Source of the DNA: Ewingella americana ATCC 33852 | GTDB lineage: Bacteria > Pseudomonadota > Gammaproteobacteria > Enterobacterales > Enterobacteriaceae | Length of the DNA stretch: 64,000 bases | Assembly: GCF_000735345.1 (NCBI RefSeq) | Contig: NZ_JMPJ01000040.1 | Location: 1 to 64,000, forward strand | Direction of reading: 5' to 3' | Part shown: positions 33,958-44,464 of the stretch, one piece after another | Numbering within the stretch: position 1 is the first letter of the stretch | How the letters are laid out: each line of letters begins with the position of its first letter | Position numbers and translations under genes: made by a program | The notes under the pieces: generated by a model | What the model was told of the DNA's origin: nothing | Databases searched by the model: none | The model's input: the letters and a program-made list of their open reading frames with translations, nothing else

Positions 33958-35229
33958 ATGAGCTTTAACCAAGCAGTCAGCGGCCTGAATGCAGCATCGA
34001 CCAACCTGGACGTGATTGGTAACAACATCGCCAACTCCGCCACCGCTGGTTTCAAATCAGGCACCGCCTCATTCGCCGACATGTTCGCCGGTTCACAAGT
34101 GGGTATGGGTGTCAAAGTGGCCGCCATTACTCAGGACTTCAGCGACGGTACCACCACCAATACCAACCGTGGTTTGGACGTTGCGCTGAGCGGCAACGGC
34201 TTCTTCCGCCTGACTGACTCGAGCGGCGGCGTGTTCTATTCACGTAACGGCCAGCTCTCACTGGATGACAAACGTAATCTGGTGAACACCCAAGGTTTGA
34301 GCGTGACGGGCTACCCGGCAACAGGGACTCCGCCAACCATCGCTCAGGGCGCACAGCCTGTGCCGTTGACCATTCCGAACACCATGATGATCGCCAAGCC
34401 AAGCAGCAGCGGCCTGATGGTGGCTAACCTGAACTCCAGCGACAAGTTGCCGAAAAACACCACTTTCTCGAGTTCAGACCCGGATAGCTACAACTACGTC
34501 AACACCATTACCACCTATGACTCACTGGGCAACAAGCATGACAACAACGTTTATTTCGTTAAGTCATCTGACCCAACGACGCCGAACTCTTGGGACGTTT
34601 ACTCACAAGATTCCAGCGTTTCGGGTTCAACGGCTGGCAAGCTCGGCACCTTGAATTTCAATCAAAACGGTACGCTGCGTGACGTGACACTTCCTCCTGT
34701 TCCGCCAGCAACGACCACAACGACGAGTACTACTCCAACCTTCTCTCTGCCAATGAACACAGCCACTAACGGTGCTGCAACGCCACAAAACGTTGCGTTG
34801 AGCTTCCTCGGCAGTATCCAGCAGAACACCGGCAGCAACAGCATCGGCGCGTTGAATCAGGATGGTTATGCAGCAGGCCAGATGACCGGCTACCAGATCA
34901 ATAACGACGGCACCATCACCGGCGTCTACTCCAACCAGAAAACCCAGCTGCTGGGCCAAATCGTGATGACTAACTTCTCTAACCCAGAAGGTCTGAAATC
35001 CGAAGGCGACAACGTGTGGTCCGCGACCCAGTCTTCTGGTCAGCCAATCACCGGCATTGCAGGTGCAGGCGGCTTTGGTGAGATGAAAAGCGGGGCGCTC
35101 GAAGCGTCAAACGTCGACTTGAGTAAAGAGCTGGTCAACATGATCGTGGCTCAGCGTAACTACCAGTCGAACGCGCAGACCATCAAAACCCAGGACCAGA
35201 TCCTGAACACGCTGGTCAACCTGCGCTAA
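33958..35229 (+). CDS. flgE: Flagellar hook protein FlgE
   Basis: 423 residues from the ATG at 33958, preceded by AAAGGAGC; the frame is open 72 bases upstream, but MSFNQAVSGLNAASTNLDVI is the family start. N- and C-terminal coiled coils flank the hook domains (ISSIGA-like segments and the end NYQSNAQTIKTQDQILNTLVNLR). It includes a Thr/Pro-rich insertion near 34,690-34,740. The 136-base gap after flgD holds no gene. Confidence 0.96.
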   Translation: MSFNQAVSGLNAASTNLDVIGNNIANSATAGFKSGTASFADMFAGSQVGMGVKVAAITQDFSDGTTTNTNRGLDVALSGNGFFRLTDSSGGVFYSRNGQLSLDDKRNLVNTQGLSVTGYPATGTPPTIAQGAQPVPLTIPNTMMIAKPSSSGLMVANLNSSDKLPKNTTFSSSDPDSYNYVNTITTYDSLGNKHDNNVYFVKSSDPTTPNSWDVYSQDSSVSGSTAGKLGTLNFNQNGTLRDVTLPPVPPATTTTTSTTPTFSLPMNTATNGAATPQNVALSFLGSIQQNTGSNSIGALNQDGYAAGQMTGYQINNDGTITGVYSNQKTQLLGQIVMTNFSNPEGLKSEGDNVWSATQSSGQPITGIAGAGGFGEMKSGALEASNVDLSKELVNMIVAQRNYQSNAQTIKTQDQILNTLVNLR

Positions 35230-35263
35230 TCGCGCTGAATGACAGACGCAAAAGGAACGCACT

Positions 35264-36019
35264 ATGGATCACGCTATCTACACCGCGATGGGTGCTGCCA
35301 GCCAGACGCTGAACCAGCAGTCGGTCACCGCGAGTAACTTGGCCAATGCCTCAACGCCGGGTTTTCGCGCCCAACTGATGGCGCTGCGCGCCGTGCCGGT
35401 TAACGGGCCAAGCCTTGAGACTCGTACCTTGGTGACGGCCTCCACGCCGGGTGCCGATATGACTCAGGGCCAGCTTAACTACACCGGTCGCCCACTGGAC
35501 GTCGCGTTACAGCAGGACGGCTTTTTGGCGGTGCAGATGCCTGATGGTTCTGAAGCCTATACCCGTAACGGGGATCTTCAGGTTTCGCCGAACAATCAGT
35601 TAACCATTCAGGGGAACCCAGTGATGGGTGACAACGGCCCGATTGAAGTGCCGCCGAATGCACAACTGACCATCTCGGCCGACGGCACCATTTCGGTGCT
35701 TGAGGCGGGTGCGGACCCGAACACCATGGGCCAGCTTGCCCAGTTAAAACTGGTGAAAGCCAACGGCAGTGAAGTGACACGTGGTGATGACGGCATGTTC
35801 CGTCTCACTCCGGCGACGGCTCAGGCCCGGGGCAATACCCTCCAAGCCGACCCGACCATCCACGTGATGCCGGGAACGCTTGAGGGCAGCAACGTCAAAC
35901 CTGTGGAAACCATGGTTGACATGATTGCCAACGCCCGTCGCTTCGAAATGCAAATGAAGGTCATCCACAGCGTGGATGAAAACGAACAACGCGCCAACCA
36001 ACTGCTGTCGATGACCTAA
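35264..36019 (+). CDS. flgF: Flagellar proximal rod protein FlgF
   Basis: 251 residues. Starts MDHAIYTAMGAASQTLNQQS with the rod motif ASNLANASTPGF, and ends with the conserved ETMVDMIANARRFEMQMKVI. Length and motifs match E. coli FlgF (251). Confidence 0.97.
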   Translation: MDHAIYTAMGAASQTLNQQSVTASNLANASTPGFRAQLMALRAVPVNGPSLETRTLVTASTPGADMTQGQLNYTGRPLDVALQQDGFLAVQMPDGSEAYTRNGDLQVSPNNQLTIQGNPVMGDNGPIEVPPNAQLTISADGTISVLEAGADPNTMGQLAQLKLVKANGSEVTRGDDGMFRLTPATAQARGNTLQADPTIHVMPGTLEGSNVKPVETMVDMIANARRFEMQMKVIHSVDENEQRANQLLSMT

Positions 36020-36040
36020 CGGCGGCAGAGGAGTAACAAC

Positions 36041-36823
36041 ATGATCCCATCGCTATATATCGCGAAAACTGGCCTTGACGCGCAGCAGACCAACATGGAC
36101 GTCATCGCCAACAACCTGGCGAACGTCAGCACCAACGGGTTCAAACGCCAGCGCGCGGTGTTTGAAGATTTGCTGTACCAGACAATCCGCCAGCCGGGTG
36201 CCCAGTCTTCCGAGCAGACCAATCTGCCGTCAGGCTTGCAGATTGGTACCGGTGTTCGCCCGGTCGCTACCGAGCGTATCCACGCGCAGGGCAACCTGTC
36301 GCAGACGGATAACAGCAAGGATATCGCCATCAAGGGGCAGGGTTTCTTCCAGGTGCAACTGCCTGACGGAACCTCGGCTTATACCCGCGACGGCTCTTTC
36401 CAAGTTGACCAGAACGGTCAGTTGGTGACCTCCAGTGGTTATCAGGTTATCCCGGCCATCACCATTCCGGCCAACGCCTTAAAAATCACTGTTGGCCGTG
36501 ACGGTATCGTCAGCGTGACCGTGCAGGGGCAGGCGGCACCGCAGCAGGTTGGGCAACTGACGCTGAGCACGTTCATCAACGACTCTGGTTTAGAGTCCAC
36601 CGGTGAAAACCTGTATCAGGAAACCCAAAGCTCCGGCGCACCGACCGAAAGCACGCCGGGCCTGAACGGCGCGGGCCTGCTGTACCAAGGCTATGTTGAA
36701 ACCTCAAACGTTAACGTGGCGGAAGAGCTGGTCAATATGATCCAGACTCAACGCGCGTATGAGATCAACAGCAAAGCAGTATCAACATCCGACCAGATGT
36801 TGCAGAAGTTAACTCAGCTTTAA
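36041..36823 (+). CDS. flgG: Flagellar distal rod protein FlgG
   Basis: 260 residues, as in E. coli. Starts [20 protein letters not shown], has the rod motif [13 protein letters not shown], and ends [20 protein letters not shown] with the terminal coiled coil. FlgG forms the straight distal rod through the P and L rings. Confidence 0.97.
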   Translation: MIPSLYIAKTGLDAQQTNMDVIANNLANVSTNGFKRQRAVFEDLLYQTIRQPGAQSSEQTNLPSGLQIGTGVRPVATERIHAQGNLSQTDNSKDIAIKGQGFFQVQLPDGTSAYTRDGSFQVDQNGQLVTSSGYQVIPAITIPANALKITVGRDGIVSVTVQGQAAPQQVGQLTLSTFINDSGLESTGENLYQETQSSGAPTESTPGLNGAGLLYQGYVETSNVNVAEELVNMIQTQRAYEINSKAVSTSDQMLQKLTQL

Positions 36824-36925
36824 GAGTAAGAAAGGTAACGCTCGGCGTTATCTTGGCCTGCGGGGGACGGTACGCCGCCCCCGTTACTTCAGGCTCCGAT
36901 TCATTCTTTTTCGAAGGCGATTTCC

Positions 36926-37657
36926 GTGGTGACCATGAAATTAACGTCGGTAAACAGTGCACATTTTCACCGACATGGCGTGTTGGCTCTGCCGCTATTA
37001 GTGACCTTACTGCTCAACGGGTGCGCGTATATGCCGCATAAACCCTTGGTCGAAGGCGCCACCACGGCTCAACCTGCTCCTGCGGCACCACCGGTTCCGA
37101 ACGGTTCGATTTTCCAATCCGTTCAGCCGATGAACTATGGCTATCAGCCCCTGTTTGAAGACCGTCGACCGCGTAACGTCGGCGATACATTGACGCTGGT
37201 CCTGCAAGAAAACGTCAGCGCCAGCAAAAGCTCCTCCGCCAACGCCAGCCGAAATGGCTCAAGCAAGTTTGGCGTGGCGACCGCACCGCGCTATCTGGAA
37301 GGTCTGCTCGGCAATGCCCGTGCCGATATGGATATCTCCGGCGATAACACCTTCGGCGGCAAAGGCGGCGCGGCGGCGAACAACACCTTCAGCGGCACCT
37401 TGACCGTGACGGTCAGCGAAGTGCTGGCGAACGGCAACCTGCGCGTGGTTGGCGAGAAGCAAATTGAAATTAACCAGGGTACCGAGTTTATCCGCTTCTC
37501 CGGCGTGGTGAACCCGCGCACTATCAGCGGCTCCAACAGCGTGGTTTCCACGCAGGTGGCGGACGCCCGAATCGAATATGTGGGTAACGGCTACATCAAT
37601 GAAGCGCAGAACATGGGCTGGTTGCAGCGGTTCTTCCTAAATGTATCGCCGTACTAA
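36926..37657 (+). CDS. flgH: Flagellar L-ring lipoprotein FlgH
   Basis: About 243 residues, starting at GTG 36926 or 36929, or ATG 36935; AGGCGA fits the GTG best. The lipobox LLNGC marks a lipoprotein. The conserved [20 protein letters not shown] and [20 protein letters not shown] are intact. It forms the outer-membrane ring. A GC-rich hairpin (CGGGGG 36861-36866 with CCCCCG 36878-36883) lies in the gap after flgG and could modulate downstream expression. Confidence 0.96.
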   Translation: MVTMKLTSVNSAHFHRHGVLALPLLVTLLLNGCAYMPHKPLVEGATTAQPAPAAPPVPNGSIFQSVQPMNYGYQPLFEDRRPRNVGDTLTLVLQENVSASKSSSANASRNGSSKFGVATAPRYLEGLLGNARADMDISGDNTFGGKGGAAANNTFSGTLTVTVSEVLANGNLRVVGEKQIEINQGTEFIRFSGVVNPRTISGSNSVVSTQVADARIEYVGNGYINEAQNMGWLQRFFLNVSPY

Positions 37658-37667
37658 TGAGGCACTC

Positions 37668-38777
37668 ATGCGAAAACTAATTTCCGGCTTACTCTGTATT
37701 ACGCTCTGCGCGGCGGCCGCGCTGCCAGCTTCGGCGCAAAGAATTCGCGATCTGGCGACCATTCAGGGCGTGCGTGATAACGCCCTGATCGGCTACGGCT
37801 TGGTGGTTGGCCTCGACGGCACCGGCGACCAGACCACGCAAACGCCATTTACCACCCAGACGCTGACCAACATGCTTTCGCAGTTGGGGATAACGGTGCC
37901 GCCCGGCACCAACATGCAGCTGAAAAACGTGGCGGCGGTGATGGTTACCGCCAAGATGCCGCCGTTCGCTCGCAGCGGACAGGCTATCGACGTGGTGGTG
38001 TCATCCATGGGTAATGCCAAAAGTATTCGCGGCGGCACCTTGCTGATGACCCCTATGAAAGGGGTCGATAACCAAGTTTACGCGCTGGCACAGGGTAACG
38101 TGCTGGTGGGCGGCGCCGGAGCTTCGGCAGGCGGCAGCAGCGTGACGGTTAACCAGCTCTCCGGTGGCCGTATAACCGGCGGGGCAACCATCGAACGTGA
38201 GCTGCCAAGCACCTTCGGCACCGAAGGGGTGATCAACCTGCAGCTTAATGATGAAGATTTCAACTTGGCCCAGCAGGTGACTGACGCCATTAACCGCCAA
38301 GGCACGATGGGCACGGCGACCGCGCTGGATGCGCGTAATATTCAAGTGATGGTGCCGCGTGGCAACAGCTCTCAGGTGCGTATTTTGGCGCAGATCCAGA
38401 ACGTGGAAGTGACCGTCGGCCCGATGGATGCCAAGGTTATTATCAACTCGCGTACTGGCTCGGTAGTGATGAACCGCGACGTGACGCTGGACTCTTGCGC
38501 CGTGGCGCAGGGTAACTTGTCCGTCGTGGTCGACAGACAAAACGACGTTTCCCAGCCAAATACGCCATTTGGCGGCGGCCAGACCGTGGTAACGCCGAAC
38601 ACCAATATTTCCGTGCGCCAGTCGGGCGGAGCCTTGCAGCAAGTTCAGTCGAGCGCCAGCCTGAACAACGTGGTGCGCACGCTGAATGCGCTGGGTGCGA
38701 CGCCGATTGACCTGATGTCAATTCTGCAAGCCATGAAAACCGCAGGTTGCCTGCGCGCTGACTTGGAAATCATCTAA
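37668..38777 (+). CDS. flgI: Flagellar P-ring protein FlgI
   Basis: 369 residues from the ATG at 37668, matching the family start after a GAGG site; the frame is open 27 bases further. A signal peptide ends near ASA, followed by [20 protein letters not shown]. FlgI assembles around the rod in the periplasm with FlgA's help. Its stop overlaps the flgJ start by one base. Confidence 0.97.
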   Translation: MRKLISGLLCITLCAAAALPASAQRIRDLATIQGVRDNALIGYGLVVGLDGTGDQTTQTPFTTQTLTNMLSQLGITVPPGTNMQLKNVAAVMVTAKMPPFARSGQAIDVVVSSMGNAKSIRGGTLLMTPMKGVDNQVYALAQGNVLVGGAGASAGGSSVTVNQLSGGRITGGATIERELPSTFGTEGVINLQLNDEDFNLAQQVTDAINRQGTMGTATALDARNIQVMVPRGNSSQVRILAQIQNVEVTVGPMDAKVIINSRTGSVVMNRDVTLDSCAVAQGNLSVVVDRQNDVSQPNTPFGGGQTVVTPNTNISVRQSGGALQQVQSSASLNNVVRTLNALGATPIDLMSILQAMKTAGCLRADLEII

Positions 38778-39727
38778 TGAGCGATCTTATGTCGATGTCC
38801 GGCGCTGCGTATGACGCGCAGTCGCTGAATAAACTGAAGGTAGCGGCCAAGAATGACCCGCAAGGGCAGGTCAGGGAAGTGGCGAAGCAGTTCGAAGGCG
38901 TTTTCGTGCAGATGATGCTGAAAAGCATGCGTTCCGCACTGCCGCAGGACGGCCTGCTGAGCAGCGACCAAACCCGGCTTTATACATCGATGTACGATCA
39001 GCAAATTGCGCAGGACATGTCCGCCAAAGGGCTGGGCATGGCCGATATGATGGTGAAACAGCTGACCGGCGGCAATCCTGAACCCTCTGAGAAGGCGGGA
39101 ACGGTGCCGATGGCACTGGACAACGAAGTGCTGAGCACCATGCCGGTTCAGGCGATGGAGCAGATGATCCGCAAAGCCATTCCGAACGCGCCGGACCGCA
39201 CTTTGGGCGGCGCGCCACTGCCACAGGACAGCGGGCAGTTTGTCTCACGCCTGAGCATTCCGGCGCAGGTCGCCAGTCAGGAAAGTGGCATTTCACACCA
39301 GTTGATTATGGCGCAGGCCGCGCTGGAATCCGGCTGGGGCCAGCGCGAGATCCCAACCACTGACGGCAAGCAGAGCTACAACGTGTTTGGTATCAAGGCG
39401 GGTGGCAACTGGACCGGGCCAACCACTGAGATAACCACCACCGAATACACCAACGGCGTGGCGAAGAAGGTGCAGGCCAGCTTCCGCGTCTATGGCTCCT
39501 ATGTCGAAGCCATCAGCGATTACGTCAAATTGCTAACCAACAACCCGCGCTATGCCCACGTGGCCGCCGCCAACACGCCAGAACAGGCTGCCCACGCGCT
39601 GCAAGCCGCAGGTTATGCCACCGATCCGAACTACGCCGCCAAGCTGGTGAATGTTATCCAGAAAATCAAAGGGGCGGGCGCGCAGGCGGTGAAAGCCTAC
39701 AGCACGGATCTGAGCAAAATTTTCTGA
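38777..39727 (+). CDS. flgJ: Flagellar rod cap / peptidoglycan hydrolase FlgJ
   Basis: 316 residues, two domains. The N-terminal rod-capping part (KQFEGVFVQMMLKSMRSALPQ) and the C-terminal N-acetylglucosaminidase (SHQLIMAQAALESGWGQREI, with the catalytic Glu, then QSYNVFGIKA) are both intact. It opens the cell wall for the rod. It ends flgBCDEFGHIJ. Confidence 0.97.
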   Translation: MSDLMSMSGAAYDAQSLNKLKVAAKNDPQGQVREVAKQFEGVFVQMMLKSMRSALPQDGLLSSDQTRLYTSMYDQQIAQDMSAKGLGMADMMVKQLTGGNPEPSEKAGTVPMALDNEVLSTMPVQAMEQMIRKAIPNAPDRTLGGAPLPQDSGQFVSRLSIPAQVASQESGISHQLIMAQAALESGWGQREIPTTDGKQSYNVFGIKAGGNWTGPTTEITTTEYTNGVAKKVQASFRVYGSYVEAISDYVKLLTNNPRYAHVAAANTPEQAAHALQAAGYATDPNYAAKLVNVIQKIKGAGAQAVKAYSTDLSKIF

Positions 39728-39746
39728 AAAAACTCTCTTTTACGGC

Positions 39747-39773
39747 TCAAGTTCTCAAGGCATTAGCCGATAA
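39747..39773 (+). promoter_or_regulatory. Sigma-28 promoter of flgKL
   Basis: TCAA (39747-39750), a 15-base spacer and GCCGATAA (39766-39773). This is the same -35/-10 pair as in front of the chemoreceptor gene. It lies about 100 bases before flgK, the usual class 3 promoter of flgKL. Confidence 0.8.
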
Positions 39774-39870
39774 CTCTTTCATAGCGGAAACAGGGCGCGA
39801 GTCCCGATTTCCATAACACCTTGATTTTATATCATCCGCCGGGCTGGTTCCGGGAGCAGAAGGGTCACTC

Positions 39871-41523
39871 ATGTCCTCAAATGGCTTAATTAATACCGCA
39901 ATGAGCGGACTGAATGCGGCTCAGGCTGCACTGAGCACGGTGAGTAACAACATCGCCAACGTCAGCGTGGCGGGCTACAACCGCCAGACGGCCATCATCG
40001 TTCAGAGCAACGGCAACAGCACCGCGGCGGGTTACATCGGTAACGGTGTTAACGTCAGCAGCATCAACCGTGAATACAACGCCTTTGTTTCCAACCAGTT
40101 GCTGGGTGCCAGCACCATCAACAGCGCCTTGGGGACCCAGTACGCTCAGGCGAGCCAGATTGATAACCTGCTGTCGAACACCACCACCAACTTGTCGAGC
40201 ACCATGCAGAACTTCTTCAAAAGTTTGCAAACGCTGACCAGCAACGCCGGTGACAGTGCGTCACGTCAGGCGGTTCTTGGGCAAGCGCAGGGGATGGCGG
40301 CACAGTTCAACAGCGCGGCCAAATACCTCGGTGACATGAACACCGGCATCAACCAGCAAATCACCGACAATGTGAATCAAATCAACGATTATGCTTCACA
40401 AATCGCCAAGCTGAACCAGCAGATCACCGCCACGCGCGGCAGCACCGGCCAAGAGCCAAACGCGCTGCTGGACCAGCGTGACGAGATGGTCAGCAAGCTC
40501 AATGACATTGCGGGCGTTACCGTGACGCAGCAAGACGGCGATGCCTACAACGTCTCCTTCGCCAACGGCGTGCCGTTAGTGCAGGGCTCGGATACTCGCA
40601 AAGTCGTGGCCATGCCATCCAGCGCGGATCCAAGCAAAATGACCGTCGGCATGACCCAGCCTGATGGCAGCGTGACCGAAATTAGCGAGAGCCGCATTAC
40701 TACTGGCGCTTTGGGCGGCGTGTTGTCTTTCCGCAAAGACAACCTCGAGCCAGCTATTAACCAGCTCGGCCAGTTGGCGCTCTCCATTGGCAGCAGCTTT
40801 AACGGCGTGAACAAAGCCGGGTTTGATGTCTCCGGGAACGCCGGAACCAACTTCTTCAACTTCAGTAATCCGTCGACTATTTCGAATACTAAAAACACCG
40901 GCAGTGCCAGTATGACGGTGACCTACGCGGACGCCACGGCGGTGAAAGCCAGTGACTATGTGATGTCCTATGAAGGCGGCAAGTGGACGGCAACGCGCAC
41001 CTCCGACGGGGCAAAAATCACCCCAACGCAGAGCACCGATGCCAATAACGTCACCACCATGACCTTCGACGGTATCAAGATTGATGTCACCGGTACCCCG
41101 GCCGAGAAAGACAGCATCACGGTGAAAACGGTGAGCAGCGCCGCGAGCAGCCTGAATGTCGCGCTGACCGACGGTTCACAAATTGCCGCCGCAGGCAAAA
41201 CGGATTCAGGTGCCAGCGATAACACCAACGCGCAGAAACTGCTGGATTTGCAAACCGCCAAGCTGGTGGAAGGTAAATCTACCCTGACCGGCGCGTATGC
41301 CAGTCTGGTCAGCAGCGTGGGTAACCAGGTTGCGAGCCTGAAGACCAACACCACGGCGCAAACCAACATCGTGACCAACTTGCAGCAGCAACAGCAGTCT
41401 ATCTCGGGCGTTAACACCGACGAAGAGTACGGCGATTTGCAGCGTTATCAGCAATATTATCTGGCTAACGCGCAAGTGATTAAGACGGCATCCACCATTT
41501 TCGATGCGATCATTAACCTGTAA
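39871..41523 (+). CDS. flgK: Flagellar hook-filament junction protein 1, FlgK
   Basis: 550 residues (E. coli 547). Starts MSSNGLINTAMSGLNAAQAA with the rod-type motif SNNIANVSVAGYNRQ, and ends DLQRYQQYYLANAQVIKTAS. FlgK joins hook to filament and is exported with FlgN. A sigma-28 promoter precedes it. Confidence 0.97.
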   Translation: MSSNGLINTAMSGLNAAQAALSTVSNNIANVSVAGYNRQTAIIVQSNGNSTAAGYIGNGVNVSSINREYNAFVSNQLLGASTINSALGTQYAQASQIDNLLSNTTTNLSSTMQNFFKSLQTLTSNAGDSASRQAVLGQAQGMAAQFNSAAKYLGDMNTGINQQITDNVNQINDYASQIAKLNQQITATRGSTGQEPNALLDQRDEMVSKLNDIAGVTVTQQDGDAYNVSFANGVPLVQGSDTRKVVAMPSSADPSKMTVGMTQPDGSVTEISESRITTGALGGVLSFRKDNLEPAINQLGQLALSIGSSFNGVNKAGFDVSGNAGTNFFNFSNPSTISNTKNTGSASMTVTYADATAVKASDYVMSYEGGKWTATRTSDGAKITPTQSTDANNVTTMTFDGIKIDVTGTPAEKDSITVKTVSSAASSLNVALTDGSQIAAAGKTDSGASDNTNAQKLLDLQTAKLVEGKSTLTGAYASLVSSVGNQVASLKTNTTAQTNIVTNLQQQQQSISGVNTDEEYGDLQRYQQYYLANAQVIKTASTIFDAIINL

Positions 41524-41557
41524 CGCATTCAGCGCGACTCGATAAGGAACTGATGCC

Positions 41558-42520
41558 ATGCGCCTTAGTACCAACATGATTTACCAGCAAAACATGAACA
41601 GCGTCTCGAATGCCCAGTCGCTGTGGCAGGACACCGGCGTGCAGCTTTCCACCGGTAACCGCGTGAACAAGCCGTCGGACGATCCGCTGGCCGCCTCGCA
41701 GGCGATTATGGTGCAGCAAGCACAGGCGCAGAATGACCAATACGCTATTGCGCGTACCTTTGCTAACCAGAATATGAGTCAGGAAGAGAACATCCTGAGC
41801 AACGTCACCACGGCTATCCAGAGTGCGCAGAGCCTGATCGTTAACGCCGGTGACGGCGCGTTGAGTGACGATGACCGCGCGTCATTGGCCACCAAGTTGC
41901 AGGGTATCAAAGACCAAATCGTCAATATGGCGAACAGCACCGACGGTAACGGGCGTTTTATCTTCGGCGGTTACAAAAGCGATAAGCCACCGTACAGCGT
42001 GGATGCGACCACGGGCGCAGTGACTTACAGCGGCGGTGATGAAGCCATTTCCCAGCAGGTTGATGCCAGCCGCACCATGACTATCAGCCACACCGGCACG
42101 CAGGTCTTCAACACGCTGACGGCCAACGCAACCAAAGAGCCAGACGGCTCTGCTGGCGAGAGTGACATCTTTAAAACCATCGACGGCGCGATTGCTGCGT
42201 TGAAGACGCCAAAAGCGAATTTCGCCAACCCGACGGATTACACCGCGGCCATTGATAAGAGCAACCGTGGCCTGAGCAACTCGCTTAACAACGTGTTGTC
42301 CGTGCGCTCGCAGTTGGGTACTCAGCTCGATGAGTTGGATAAGCTGGATTCGATGGGTGACGACACCAAACTGATTAACGGCGACAAGCTCAACGCGCTG
42401 GTCGGCACCGACTGGACCGCGGCTATTTCGCAATACAGCTTGCAGCAGGTCGCGCTACAGGCGTCATACAAGACCTTTACCAGCATGCAGGGCCTGTCAC
42501 TGTTCCAAATGAATTCTTAA
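41558..42520 (+). CDS. flgL: Flagellar hook-filament junction protein 3, FlgL
   Basis: 320 residues (E. coli 317). The flagellin-like N terminus (MRLSTNMIYQQNMNSVSNAQ, then LSTGNRVNKPSDDP) and C terminus (SQYSLQQVALQASYKTFTSM) are present. It follows flgK by 34 bases and is the last flagellar gene in the window. Confidence 0.97.
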   Translation: MRLSTNMIYQQNMNSVSNAQSLWQDTGVQLSTGNRVNKPSDDPLAASQAIMVQQAQAQNDQYAIARTFANQNMSQEENILSNVTTAIQSAQSLIVNAGDGALSDDDRASLATKLQGIKDQIVNMANSTDGNGRFIFGGYKSDKPPYSVDATTGAVTYSGGDEAISQQVDASRTMTISHTGTQVFNTLTANATKEPDGSAGESDIFKTIDGAIAALKTPKANFANPTDYTAAIDKSNRGLSNSLNNVLSVRSQLGTQLDELDKLDSMGDDTKLINGDKLNALVGTDWTAAISQYSLQQVALQASYKTFTSMQGLSLFQMNS

Positions 42521-42555
42521 TTCCCCAAGAATTCATCTCTAACAAGTCTCACCGA

Positions 42556-42575
42556 AAGGAGCCCGCTGGCTCCTT
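42556..42575 (+). terminator. Terminator-like hairpin after flgL
   Basis: AAGGAGCC (42556-42563) pairs with GGCTCCTT (42568-42575) around a four-base loop, 35 bases after the flgL stop. The T tract is weak. Confidence 0.6.
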
Positions 42576-42689
42576 ATCATCACGCCTTTTCTGAGCGTAC
42601 TTAAACCGGGTGCGTTCAGTTTGTATGTCACTTTGTCAGCCTAAGGGCAGGGTGACATACACTTTTTATTTTCAATTGCATCTTTTTGA

Positions 42690-43027
42690 GGTCAAAACCG
42701 TGGGCTCGCCGCCACACCGGCCTTGAGGTCTACACCTTGCGTTGCCACGCAAACTGGCTTTAAGGTCAAAACCGTGGGCTCGCCGCCCACACTGGCCCAA
42801 AGGGTTTTAAACGAAACCCTTTGGAATCCTGCGTTTTTTGCTGTTTTAGATCGAGGCTTCGCAGGGTCAGAATGGCCGTGTTTCAGGTATTTCAGTTATC
42901 GCCGCGAAAAGCCGTCGCTTAGGCGATTCCCTCAGTTCGGGCTTCGAGCCATAGGTCTCGAACCACTCCCTCGGCGTCATTTCTGAACGCGGCCTACTGG
43001 CATTTAAACCGTGCCGTTTCAGTGGGG
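42690..43027. repeat. Palindromic repeat mosaic, right flank of the motility region
   Basis: No gene. In the orientation opposite to most of the left-flank copy, this segment carries the units CCGTGGGCTCGCCGCC (near 42699 and 42777) and TTGCGTTGCCACGCAA (near 42738). A hairpin from AAAGGGTTT and AAACCCTTT follows, then the GATCGAGGCTTCGCAGGG stretch. Its end (42942-43027) repeats bases 1-88 in direct orientation. Copies have diverged by point changes and small indels. Together with the left copy it brackets all motility genes and the island. Confidence 0.8.
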
Positions 43028-43160
43028 GTTTTGCTTTGCTCCTTCTCCTCTCAGAGGAGAAGGCAGGGATGAGGAGTGGTTTAACTCAACGCACAATGCG
43101 GCAAACCTCACCCCAGCCCTCTCCTTGAAAAGGAGAGGGAGCAAAGCAAACTGAGTGGGA
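43028..43160. repeat. Nested inverted repeat of a common intergenic type
   Basis: TTTGCTTTGCTCC (43030-43042) is repeated exactly inverted at 43138-43150. Inside are two smaller hairpins: CCTTCTCCTC/GAGGAGAAGG (43041-43063) and CTCTCCTT/AAGGAGAG (about 43120-43137). Similar CCCTCTCC-type inverted repeats are found between genes of many Gammaproteobacteria. It sits just after the yohK-like gene's stop (minus strand) and may also terminate its transcription. Confidence 0.7.
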
Positions 43161-43181
43161 GAAGGAGTAGCCTCAACCCAA

Positions 43182-43874
43182 CTAACCAAATACCGCCAGC
43201 AGCACCGGGAACAGGAAAGGGGCGATAAGCGACGTCAGGATGCCGCATATCACCAGCGCCAGCGAGCCGAAGGCGCCTTCTTGGAAATCGACTTCTGCGC
43301 AGCGGGCGGTGCCTAGGGCGTGGGAGGCGGTGCCCATGGCTAGGCCGCGGGAGGTCTTGGTGGTGATGCGCAGAATATTCAAAATCGTGTGACCAAACAC
43401 CGCGCCGAGAATACCGACGAAAATCACGCACACGGCGCTTATCGCCGGAATGCCGTTGATTGAGTGAGCCGTTGCCATGGCGATGGGCGTGGTGACGGAT
43501 TTCGGCAGGATTGAGGCGGCCAGCTCAGGCGTGGCACCCATCCACAGGGCAATCGCCGTGCCGCTAGTCATCGCCACCATACTGCCGATAAAACAGACGC
43601 TGATGATCGACTTCCAGCGGGCGCGTATCTGGTGCAACTGCTCATACAGTGGGAAAGCCAGTGCAACCACGGCGGGTTGCAACAGATCATTCAAAATCTT
43701 GCTGCCAGCGAAATAGCGGGCGTAGGGAATATTGGCCACCAGCAGCAGCGGGATGATCACCACCATCGACATCAACAGCGGGTTCAGCAGCGGCAGTTTC
43801 AGCTTAATGGCCAGCTTGCGGGTGGCGAAAAACACCAGCAGTGTTAGAGGTAACGACCAAAGTATGTCGATCAT
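43182..43874 (-). CDS. yohK: LrgB/CidB-family membrane protein (YohK)
   Basis: 230 residues, about six to seven membrane helices. The conserved core [23 protein letters not shown] and [16 protein letters not shown] is that of LrgB/YohK. The family works with LrgA/YohJ; roles proposed include control of murein hydrolases and transport of small carboxylates such as pyruvate. Its start overlaps the end of the yohJ-like gene by four bases, showing co-translation. Confidence 0.93.
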   Translation of the reverse strand: MIDILWSLPLTLLVFFATRKLAIKLKLPLLNPLLMSMVVIIPLLLVANIPYARYFAGSKILNDLLQPAVVALAFPLYEQLHQIRARWKSIISVCFIGSMVAMTSGTAIALWMGATPELAASILPKSVTTPIAMATAHSINGIPAISAVCVIFVGILGAVFGHTILNILRITTKTSRGLAMGTASHALGTARCAEVDFQEGAFGSLALVICGILTSLIAPFLFPVLLAVFG

Positions 43875-44269
43875 GGCTTCTCCTCAAGGTCGCTAACCAG
43901 CGGTTCCTCGCGATGGATGAAGTGCGAGCAGTAGGCTGTCACCACCAGTACCACCAGCGTGCTGACCAGACAGGAGACCACCAGAGGGCCGAACTGGGCG
44001 CGCAGCATATCGTAATAGGTCATCACCCCGACGCCGATAGGCACGAACAGCAGGGCCATATAGCGAATAAGCACGTTACAACCCGGTTTCACCCAGCGAT
44101 AAGGCAAAACCTGCGTTGAAAGCAGGCAGAAAAGGATCAGCATGCCGATAATGCTGCCCGGAATAGTGATCGGCAGCAGTGATGAAATTCCGATGCCAGC
44201 GTATAAGCAGGCGTAGATCAAAATAAATGACCTTAAATATTGCAAAAGCAGTGTTATTACGTTGCGCAT
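43871..44269 (-). CDS. yohJ: LrgA/CidA-family membrane protein (YohJ)
   Basis: 132 residues from the ATG whose first base is 44269; the frame is open nine codons upstream. Four helices, with [22 protein letters not shown] and [27 protein letters not shown] as in YohJ. It is the small, holin-like partner of the LrgB-type protein. Confidence 0.92.
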   Translation of the reverse strand: MRNVITLLLQYLRSFILIYACLYAGIGISSLLPITIPGSIIGMLILFCLLSTQVLPYRWVKPGCNVLIRYMALLFVPIGVGVMTYYDMLRAQFGPLVVSCLVSTLVVLVVTAYCSHFIHREEPLVSDLEEKP

Positions 44270-44464
44270 AGCCTTCATCCCAGTAAGGTGACGCATTCAT
44301 CATACAATTAAACCGTGATCTAAACCACAAAAAGGAGTATGAAATTAATGCATGAAGTGTATGCCATTTTGGAAACTTACCTCGAGTAACTTTGCAGTTT
44401 TCTCTGTGCTTCGTGGCATTTGGCTCTATCCTTAACGGACGAAAAATAATCGAATGGAGTCCTG

